NCBI GenBank assembly: GCA_963995505.1
Contig: OZ023195.1
Span: 3,368,109 to 3,432,108 of the forward strand
Source of the DNA: Hypericum androsaemum
Lineage: Eukaryota; Streptophyta; Magnoliopsida; Malpighiales; Hypericaceae
DNA length: 64,000 bases
Direction of reading: 5' to 3'
In this document: positions 55,897-64,000 of the stretch, in pieces
How positions within the stretch are numbered: position 1 is the stretch's first letter
How the letters are laid out: each line of letters starts with the position of its first letter
Notes under the pieces: generated by a model
Databases searched by the model: none
The model's input: only the letters and a program-made list of their open reading frames with translations
What the model was told of the DNA's origin: nothing
Made by a program: the position numbers and the translations under genes

Positions 55897-57210
55897 TCAT
55901 AGCGAAAACTTGCTAACTTTGTCTCCGCGAATTCTAACTCCACTCAAACCAGTCATGTCAAGCCTTCGCTCCATCATACAAGAGCGTTCCCCCTCTCCAT
56001 CAGAACACGACGAGGTAACTCCTTCTACAACCGTGTTTTTCACTAACTTGTAGGTGTTTCTAGCATCCCTTTCACCGTTCATCACCACCACAGTATCCTT
56101 CTCCACCTCTATTAGCCTGCCTACAACCTTATAGATGTACCCACTATAATCCAAGGGTCCTAATGAGATCAAATTCCTCTCCAACTTCGGAACATGCCTA
56201 ACCCCACACAATTTTCTCTCAACACCATCCTACATCTTGATCCGGATAACACCTATGCCAGCAATTCTACAAATAGAACCATCACCCATGGTCACCATAC
56301 CTGAATCAACGAACATGTAGGTGTCGAACCACCCTCTCTTGGGTGTCATGTAGAAAGAGCAAGCGCTATCCAAAATCCAGGAATCATAAAGCTTTGGATC
56401 TGATAAGACAGAAAGTACATCACCATCCAACTCGTCCGAATATGAGGCCATATTCACGGAACCCGATCTTTTTTCCTCGCAATCCCTAGTTCTTCTCAGA
56501 CAATCCTTCTTCACATGCCATTTTTCTCTGCACTCGAAACAATTTTCTTTGAACCTCCTTGACCCCGACTTGGATCCCTTCCCAACTCTTTCTCCTCCCC
56601 AACTATGGCTATCACTCACAACCAGCTCCACTGATTGATCATCGCCATATTTTCTCCTTTGATGAAACCCTAGCAGAGCACTTGTGATATCTTTTAACAC
56701 CAGGGACTCCTTCCTCTAAGTTAGAGTTGTAACCAAATTTTTGTAGGAGCCAGGTAAGGAATTCAGCAGCAACAATGCCTTGTCTTCTTCCTCGAACTTC
56801 ACATCAACCTTTCTCAAGTCACTCACAAGTTGACTAAAACCATTAATGTGTTGGCTCAAATCTGAGCCCTCCTTCATCTTGAGCTCGTACAATCTTTGCT
56901 TAAGATAAAGCTTGTTCGACAAAGACTTAGACATATATCTTGCCTCCAATTTCTTCCATACCCTAGCTGGTGACTCCTCATCTATGACGTGATACATCAC
57001 ATCATCCGCCAAGCACAAGCGAATTGTCGCCACCGCCTTGGCCCCCATCTCCTTCCACTCTTGCTCCTCCATCTTCTCGGACTTCTTCTCCGAGAGTGCG
57101 ATGACCATCCCTTGTTGCATGAAGAGATCCTTGACATACATTTGCCATAACCCAAAATTTGATGAACCACCGAAGCTCACAAGAGAAAACTTCACGCCGT
57201 GATCCGACAT
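55897..57210 (-). pseudogene. gag-protease remnants of copy c
   Basis: The gag N-half is 57210-56716 (FGGSSNFGLWQMYVKDLFMQ, CLADDVMYHVIDEESP; single copy of the segment triplicated in copy a). The CCHC knuckle and protease start are at 56700-56230 (CFECREKWHVKKDC, WILDSACSFYMTPKRGWFDT). GAG-pre-integrase is at 56211-55897. Frames are separated by stops. Confidence 0.85.
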
Positions 57211-57300
57211 CCTCTAAACTGGCTCTGATACCACTTGTTAGAAATTCAGCAACTTTGAGAACAATACGCACAAAGAATATGAACACAAGAATAGGAACAC

Positions 57301-57407
57301 ATTAATGGTTTTAGTCAACTTGTGAGTGACTTGAGAAAGGTTGATGTGAAGTTCGAGGAAGAAGACAAGGCATTGTTGCTGCTGAATTCCTTACCTGGCT
57401 CCTACAA
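57301..57407 (+). repeat. 107-bp inverted copy of 56741-56847
   Basis: The segment is the exact or nearly exact reverse complement of gag sequence 56741-56847 of the same element. It sits between two direct copies of gag start plus LTR tip. Together they can form a 107-bp stem with a ~453-base loop. Confidence 0.92.
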
Positions 57408-58074
57408 CATCCGAGCCCTCCTTCATCTTGAGCTCGTATAATCTTTGCTTAAGATAAAGCTTGTTCGACAAAGACTTAGACATATATCTTGCCTCCAATT
57501 TCTTCCATACCTCAGCTGGTGACTCCTCATCCATGACGTGATACATCACATCATCTGCCAAGCACAAGCGAATTGTCGCCACCGTCTTGGCCCCCATCTC
57601 CTTCCACTATTGCTCCTCCATCTTCTCGGACTTCTTTTCCGAGAGTACGATGACCATCCCTTGTTGCATGAAGAGATCCTTGACATGCCTTTGCCATAAC
57701 CCAAAATTTGATGAACCATCAAACTTCACAAGAGAAAACTTCGCGACGTGATCCGACATCCTCTAAACTGGCTCTGATACCACTTGTTAGGAATTCAGCA
57801 ACTTCGAGAACAATACGCACAAAGAATACGAACACAAGAGATTACGTGGTTCGACCTAATGCCTACGTCCACGGAGAGAAAGGAGAATTTTTATTGATGA
57901 TACCGATTCACAAAGCTATACAAAATCCTTGGGTAACATGTCTTTATATAGAGGTAAACTCTTGTACATCAAGTAAGCTATTTAGGTCTAATTAGGAGTT
58001 CAAAACAAGAGCATGAACTAAATTGGAAATAAGCCACAAAATATTTCCTCTTCAATTTTTCGACATCTCCAACA

Positions 58075-58660
58075 AGTGGATAGCAATCAGCTGACAAGCA
58101 TAATCAGAACCACTCATCGCTCAATCAAACACCAGAAATCGGAGAACCATCCAGATCCCCATTCGCCCGTATATGCACCGTGGAAAACGTTGTCACTTCT
58201 CAACATCTTCTTCCCCACCTCCTTCCTACCCCCTTCGTGGATCTCAAGGCTTCCGTAGAAACAAAGAGGCAAATTGAAGTGCCCTCCCCCACGTCCGCAC
58301 GTCAATTACTCTTTTTGAGGGAAAAAAAATTACTCTTGGTCTTCAAGTTCTTTCTGTCACATTTATAATTAATCTTCTTGCATCATCATGGCCAACACGA
58401 TGTCTTTATATCCCTTCTTTTAATAGGTTAGCGTGTTTAATACAGTATCATTTTTATAAGTGATTTCAAAGCAAATCTCTACTGTTAAAAAATAATTAGT
58501 CTTCCCTAAAAAAAAGACAAATCTTGATATGCCGAACGATTTTTTTTTGGCAAAGATCCAGACCCACTCTTGTACCATGAGCCTCAATTAAATTCGAATG
58601 AGATTGATAGGGAAAGGAACGGACAACACAACTGTATAATTTCCGGAAGAGTCACAAATA
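58075..58660. repeat. Continuation of the BAHD-B upstream block
   Basis: It matches 31062-32040 discontinuously (CAATCAGCT[C/G]ACAAGC, GTGGAAAACGTTGTCAC, CTTTTAATAGGT). It shows smaller deletions relative to copy A. No gene is present. Confidence 0.85.
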
Positions 58661-58749
58661 ATTGCACCAACCTAACCCCACTATCAGACACTCTCGTATC
58701 TGTTTTAACTTTATACCAGTCTGGATCCTGCACATAGTCCTCCTAGAAG

Positions 58750-59660
58750 TGTACTGGGAGACTATTGTCATTACTGGGTTTAGCTTCCTCGTACGTAGTA
58801 ATTTAAGTAGTAGGGCGCTTGAAGTGGTTGAAGGACAGGAAAAATTTGGATGGGACCTGCGCCTATTGAATATGAGAAGTCCCTCCACATTTCTCAAGGT
58901 TTGGTAGGTGGTGTGCGTTGGTGGCATTAACTGTTCCAACTTCCAACTTCTGGAGTGGGCTCTATGGGATTCATGATAATGGGCTCCTTTTTGGCCCCAC
59001 ATTGCAAGATTTTTTCCTTTTATTTTTCGGGGCTATCCTGGTGTTTTATTAGGTTGTCTACTTTTTTCTATATGGACTGGTCTATATTCGTTCGTACTAT
59101 ACATGGTTATTTGGGTTAAACTGGATAAATACTGTACTCAAGAAGGCGGAAAATAATTTTGTTCTTGTGGTGCTCTATCGACAGCACTCCTTTTCTGATG
59201 TGAATTTTTTTCCAAAAGATTTTACCGCATCGGAGTTTTGAAGAGGTCGTTTATGTGGAATCACAAGTTCTTATTTCATCACATAATATTAATAAAATTT
59301 ACTGTTCCAAAAAAATTTGGTGAAACAGAAACTTGATATACAAACTAAGCTTGTGGGTTCTCAGGTGGTGGAGAATTGGGGAAGAAGGCTTAACCCAACC
59401 TTTTGATACTAGCTCAACCTCCTTTCTTTGCTCTCTTTTTAAATTTTGTTGGTAAATCTCACGATTGAATTTTGTTTTTTGAATCGGTAAAGTTGCGATT
59501 ACCGGAAAAAGTACAAAAACCTGGGCAACCGGTTGCACAAGACGCTACCGGGCACACAAATAGAAAACGAGACCCGTACATATCCCAAAACTCACTTAAG
59601 CTAGTCTAAAAAACTAGAAGCCCCAGCAGAAACAGTAGTAGTTACAACAACAACCTTATA
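58750..59660. repeat. Block D, paralogue of 44430-45300 plus 45732-45760
   Basis: It shares long stretches with the C block in the same order, including the N-terminal BAHD scrap and its leader. It lacks the MITE found at 45304-45731. Non-coding except for the scrap. Confidence 0.85.
59332..59430 (-). pseudogene. BAHD fragment D (N-terminal scrap, start codon lost)
   Basis: It encodes EVELVSKGWVKPSSPILHHL-like sequence and then departs after about 33 codons. Six bases spanning the usual ATG are missing (AACCTCCTTTC against CACCTCCATCTCCTTTC), so no start codon remains. Confidence 0.8.
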
Positions 59661-60089
59661 CCCCATTCAGACCAAAGATTCACTAGTTAAAATATAACCT
59701 TTAATTTTTCAGATAATTACTAAGCAAAATAAAATATTTATTATAGTAAAAAATTATTTAACTTTTTGACAACTAAAATAAATTACAAAAGAACATAACC
59801 TTTTGAAACTATTTCTAAACTACTAATAGATTGCAATGTACTAGTTTTACCAAAACAGGTACATTGTAAATCTACTCTCAATCTACCCGAAAATTAATAT
59901 CCACCCTTATAAACTATTTCAACAAACGGGGTCAATATATTTTTTAGCAATTGTTATGACAAAATTGCCCCTATATATAGACAATATTTTCTTTTTTAGT
60001 TACTTTTTTACTCTCACTTTTCTATACAAATCGCTTTTTGTTACCAATCCTTCCGTATTGATTAGACGTATGTGTCTGCGTCCGTAATC
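59661..60089. other. AT-rich intergenic DNA
   Basis: I see no gene or repeat that I can define here. Confidence 0.5.
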
Positions 60090-62070
60090 TGACGTGTACA
60101 CCCCACCTCATGCCGTCCCTTTCAATATTTTTTAGGAAGTTTCGGAGATCCGGCATTGAGATTATGATACTAATGTCAGATTATTTATGATAGTTAGACC
60201 GGTTAATTGAGAATAAGTTAATTAAATTTTAGTTTTTCAAAAACAATTATTTAAAAATTTTTTATTAAAATTTTGATATTTAAAAATGATAAACTTTACA
60301 GAATAATTATGATATTTTAATGCTAAATATAAATAAAAATATAATTTCCAAAAAAAAAATTGGTCGACTATGAGACAGAAAAATAAGGGTCAGCTCCGAG
60401 TCTATTTTAAAAAACACAGCCGTTTAATATATGGTACTGTTCACTCTACAGTTCCGGACGATTTTGCCCTATATTCTATTTTTTTTTTGGAAAAATCTCA
60501 TTTAATATATTGTAGTTTTACATTTTCAAAATTTAGGTTACGTGGTTTTACATTGAGAATTCAGTCTCATGTGGTTTACACATTTTTTCTCGGACAGGTC
60601 CAAAGTAGCTGTTCGGGTCTTACCCAGCCACCTGGATAGTCACATCAGACTTGATTGATGATGTGGCATGCCATCACATTTTCTTTAAAACAAAGTATAT
60701 TTTAAACAAGTTCCAAAATGGTCCCAATAAATTTTATTTTATTCAAAATATTATTCAAAATTTTATTAACGAGGCCGTCAGTTGCAAGCCCATTTGCTCC
60801 ATGGTAGGAGGAATACTACATTAAGTAGGTTGTATATACCATGACTTTTAAGAATATATATACTTAAAAAAAACTACTCCGCTTTTAATAGCCATTAAGA
60901 AGCTTAAATGACGGGAAGAAGCTTAGAGTTGAGAGCCAAGATAAATTCGATTAAAACCGACTGTAAAACACATGGAGCTTAAACTGAGCTCCTCCATTTC
61001 CCAACAATAAAACTCAACTAAAGGAGTAGTCCTCAAAACCCTAACTCGGAACCGGTGGCCAGCGATACACAAACATAAAAAAGCCTAAATATAAATAATC
61101 CAAACATCCGCGGGAAAAAAGAAATCTTCGCCCGAACCAGATCTCGTATATGGCGAAACATCAACAACATCATGTGAGCTTCCTCCTTTTGTTTCTCTAA
61201 ATTTAATAGTAACTGCAAAACGGATTTAACCCTAGACCCATAATCACTCCATTGATGATAGCTTATCCATTATGGGGTGCTTGATAAAGGTCATCAATGA
61301 AGTTTTGTGAGAAGAGTGGAAGAGGGAAGGAGGAGAAAGAAAGGGAGAGGAAGGGAGGATAGAGGAGAGAGAGACGGAGAGAGGAGAGAATAATAACTTG
61401 AATAAAATAAAATTTATTGGGACCATTTTGAAACTTTTTAAAAATATACTTTGTTTTAAAGAAAATGTGATGGCATGCCACATCATCAGTCAAGTCTGAT
61501 GTGGCTATCCAGATGGCCGGGTAAGACCCGGGTAGCTACTTTAGACCTGCCCGGAAAAAAGTGTGTAAACTACAAGGTACTGAATTTCCAATTTGAAATA
61601 ACATGGTCTTAATTCTGAAAACTTAAAACTACAAAGTACTAAATGAGACTTTTTCTTTTTTCCCTCTTTCCGCTATTGCCTTCTATTTTCTGAAATAAGT
61701 CAATTCCACTATATCATTTCTTTGGGAAATCTCTCCCCTCTTTTAGATGGATAAAATTCTACAAAAGTTGTAAAAGAAAATCAATTCCTCAAATGGGGTG
61801 GATGAAAAAAATATTATCAATCTGGTACTTTACCAAACGAGTTGAAAAATCGTATTTTGGTTAAAAAACCAGACTCGGTCCCTATTAAAACGGTCTGTGT
61901 ATGACGTTTCCAGGTTTGAGGTGTTTTTTTTCTCAATGTTAAAAAATTGAAAATTTTGATATAGATTGGTTCCGAGAACCGTTGGACTACATTAAGAAGC
62001 ATGTTATGTAGGGTCTAAGCAAAATATATATAAGATAACTTGTCGCTTAAATTAAAATATTGTTATTGTA
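60090..62070. repeat. Segmental duplication block, copy 2 (contains a long-TIR element)
   Basis: The flanks 60090-60480 and 61660-62070 match 27588-27990 and 28003-28400. The intervening 1.17 kb is the transposon inserted after duplication. Confidence 0.85.
60490..61655. mobile_element. Long-TIR DNA transposon, 1166 bp, with empty site at about 27990
   Basis: Inverted repeats of about 260 bp (60490-60755 and 61397-61655) start GAAAAA[T/G]TCTCATTTA and share AAAGAAAATGTGATGGCATG and CAATAAATTTTATTTTATTC blocks. The interior (about 60780-61380) has no recognisable gene. Flanks are T-rich, so the target duplication cannot be fixed. The terminal motif matches 23850-24078 and 9121-10456. Confidence 0.88.
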
Positions 62071-62237
62071 AATTAAAAAAAAACAGATTGCCAAGACTTG
62101 ATGTATACGTCAGATTGACCGGAAAATGGGGTCGGGCACTCCAAAGATTGTAATGCCACTGTTGGCCTTCTAAAAAGCCACTTGAGAGACTTATACCCCG
62201 TTGCTTTTTTCAACCTGTTTTCCAAGAACACCGCGCA

Positions 62238-63626
62238 CCCTATTTATGGAAGTGGCTTCAAGTGCGGAGAAAATCACGTGAATGAGACTATCTAGGTTGA
62301 ACTGAAAATCAAGGCAACGAGGAGGGATCGACATCCACAACCATAGCCACATGTTCGGACGGGTCGGATGATGACTGGCTTTCTAACTCATCAAGTCCAA
62401 TGCATCTTGGTAATCTCTTTTCGTTAGGGACCTTGGATTATAACATGTATAGTTATAAAGGTATGCTAACGAAGGTAGAGAATGATGTGATGGTAGGGAT
62501 GAAGGATGAAAGAGAATACCTACAGGATAGTGAGGCGCACTGTTGTAGGTGGAGTCACATCAATGGGTCTGATAAAGTGGGGAAAAGCTCAAGTCATGTG
62601 AGGTTGGTTCATGTGAGGGAGCAAAGGCTTGACATGAGTGGTTTGAGTAGAGTTGGGATTCGCGGAGGCATGGATAGCGAGCTATGGTTGTTTCGTGGAG
62701 GCATGGTTGGTAAGGAGCCATGGTTGTCTCAGAGAAGCATTATTAGCTAGGCCCCGCTATGGTTGTCTAAAGGGAAGTGCACGTCAAAGGTGTTTGGTAG
62801 GTTTTGCATGGAGAATGCGAAGCCATTGTTAGCACCAAGCGCGGATCAGGTATCTCACTCAAGGCCGAATGATGGAGTTCGAGGCATGTCGAGGGTTCTA
62901 CTTGGTAGAACAAAAGGTTGCCCTTTGTATGCTATAGCAAGTAGCATTGGTTTGAGGCAAAAAGGTCCAACGGAAGAGCGGTTCGAGGTTGCGGAGCATA
63001 GGGCTGATCAAAAAATAGAGGGTACGTCTATTGGTTGCAAGGTTGCTTCAGAAAGTAGACTCGCTAGTTTGGTTTCGATGGAGGTTGGAGGGAATAGGCC
63101 AAGCAAGCTCAGAAGCTCAAGTTTGGGGGCTGGCTCCAAGTGATTGAACAAAAGGTGAAGAGAAAGTTGAGATGGTCTTATTGATGCAGTTATTTATGGT
63201 CCGAGTTGGAGTCGGTGTGATTTTGCAAGATCTCATGGTTCTTCATGGGGCAGTATTTTGTCAAGGTGGAGTTTGTTGAAATTTGGATGTAGCTTTATGG
63301 TTCTTCCACGAGACGATTTCTCGCCAAGGTGGAGATTGTTGGGACGGCGAGAAATAGGAAAGAGTTATGTCCTATTCCTATTCCTATTCCTATTCTGACT
63401 AGGTTTTCGACTCCTAATCCGACATAGATAGGTTACTTGTACCCCAATAATTTGTCTCTATATAAAGACATGTTACCCTAGGTTTTTTGTATGACTTTGT
63501 GGCTCGGAAACTCATCAATAAAAGTTCTCCTTTCTCCCCGTGAATGTAGGCATTAGGCCGAACCACGTTATCTCTTGCATCTGTGTTCTTTGCGTATTTT
63601 GTTCTCTTGATGCTGAATTCCTAACA
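62238..63626 (+). mobile_element. TNT1-like non-autonomous Copia element (copy d), 5'-truncated
   Basis: It runs on the plus strand: gag/CCHC remnant (from about 62238), GAG-pre-integrase-like part (62400-62750), conserved frame (62763-63143), purine tract (AAGGTGGAGAT) and the 3' LTR 63337-63626 (TGTTGGGACGGCGAG...CCTAACA, 290 bp). The 5' LTR and most of gag are absent. The LTR end abuts BAHD copy E in the middle of its coding region; the C-terminal two-thirds of that gene is missing on the other side. Confidence 0.82.
63337..63626 (+). repeat. 3' LTR of copy d
   Basis: This 290-bp LTR is closely related to the LTRs of copy b (33925-34207) and copy c (57785-58074). It has a TATA-like TCTATATAAAGA at about 63455 and three tandem CCTATT-type hexamers (CCTATTCCTATTCCTATTCC) near 63390. 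Confidence 0.85.
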
Positions 63627-64000
63627 ACTCAACTGGAGAGGAAGAAAATGAAGAACATGTCCGATCCCAAGTTCGTTGAGATGATCAGACAGAGGAGAGT
63701 TGACTCGGGCCTCTACGTAAAAACTTCCCTGGTCATTACAGTCGATGGAGAGTTTGTCGCTGGTGGTTCCGGCCAGCGGGTGAAAATGTGTTAGGGTTTG
63801 TGATAAGGACTGTTTAAGAAGTAGTGTCCTCCGGGAGACAACCCGAATAAGATCGTCATCATCATCATTATTACCGGGTCTAGCTGTGGGGTTAGTAGCA
63901 GCTTTCCTGGTGGAAGGGACAGACAAGCATCACATGGAAGGTTATAATTGGCGAAGCTTGATCTAGCAAAGTAAGCTTGTGGGTTCTAAGGTGGTGGGGA
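63627..64000 (-). pseudogene. BAHD acyltransferase copy E, truncated and frameshifted, running off the window
   Basis: It covers about residues 15-146 of the family frame (VVSRRTLLLKQSLSQTLTHF, HPLAGTTSDKLSIDCNDQGS). Relative to copy B there is one extra base near 63901-63905 that breaks the N-terminal frame. The coding sequence is cut by the LTR at 63626, before the HXXXD motif. The true start lies beyond the right edge of the window. Confidence 0.88.

Larger units (their letters stand above)
52557..58074 (-). mobile_element. TNT1-like non-autonomous Copia element (copy c), rearranged and with a nested element
   Basis: The 5' LTR (minus) is 57785-58074. Gag, CCHC and protease parts run from about 57770 to 55900, followed by the conserved frame (55896-55711). 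The 3' internal end (52557-52731) is separated by the nested Gypsy-like element at 52732-55500; the 3' LTR is lost. Gag start plus part of the LTR is duplicated (56863-57294 and 57411-57846), with a 107-bp inverted gag piece between. The element interrupts the BAHD-B upstream block (resuming at 58075), with ~30 bases of that block missing. Confidence 0.82.

Overview
This window looks like nuclear DNA of a flowering plant, probably a eudicot. The evidence is: spliced genes with GT-AG introns in AT-rich intergenic DNA; a plant-type beta-ketoacyl-CoA reductase; a cluster of vinorine-synthase-like BAHD acyltransferases; TNT1-type Copia elements; a plant L1 LINE with a DUF4283-like ORF1; and Mutator-type miniature elements. 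I cannot name the species. All family names come from motif recognition by eye; no searches were run.

Layout. 1-12120 is transposon-rich: three long-inverted-repeat elements (42-1003, 7468-8757, 9121-10456) and a minus-strand Copia gag remnant (about 1600-7212). That remnant is split by an intact young LTR retrotransposon (2392-6637, TSD TCCTA). The inserted element has no visible pol. Its 1084-codon frame strings together fragments resembling acetolactate synthase, an EIPR1/TSSC1 WD40 protein, callose synthase and FtsH11 protease, much like maize Bs1. 12121-21160 is the gene-bearing part: a three-exon KCR gene (320 aa) for very-long-chain fatty acid elongation, then a six-exon gene (1521 aa) for an unrecognised Lys/Ser/Asp-rich protein with a 62-residue tandem repeat. 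21161-27587 holds a Mutator MITE with 9-bp TSDs, Copia fragments and a TNT1-like non-autonomous element whose gag carries a 174-bp triplication.

27588-64000 is a tandem cluster of BAHD acyltransferase units, all on the minus strand, broken up by nested transposons. Copy B (50434-51843) is intact. Copy A (28887-30278) has one CGA-to-TGA stop. Two N-terminal scraps (near 44.3-45.1 kb and 59.4 kb) and one truncated, frameshifted copy at the right edge complete the set. Insertions into the duplicated blocks include a 6.2-kb LINE with a 12-bp TSD, nested solo LTRs, a non-autonomous Gypsy-like element inside a TNT1-like element, a MITE and a long-TIR element. Because the blocks are paralogous, several insertions have an empty-site counterpart in the same window.

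How the genes relate: KCR (ER fatty acid elongation) and the BAHD enzymes (cytosolic acyl transfer in specialised metabolism) are not obviously linked. Most other coding capacity is transposon-derived.
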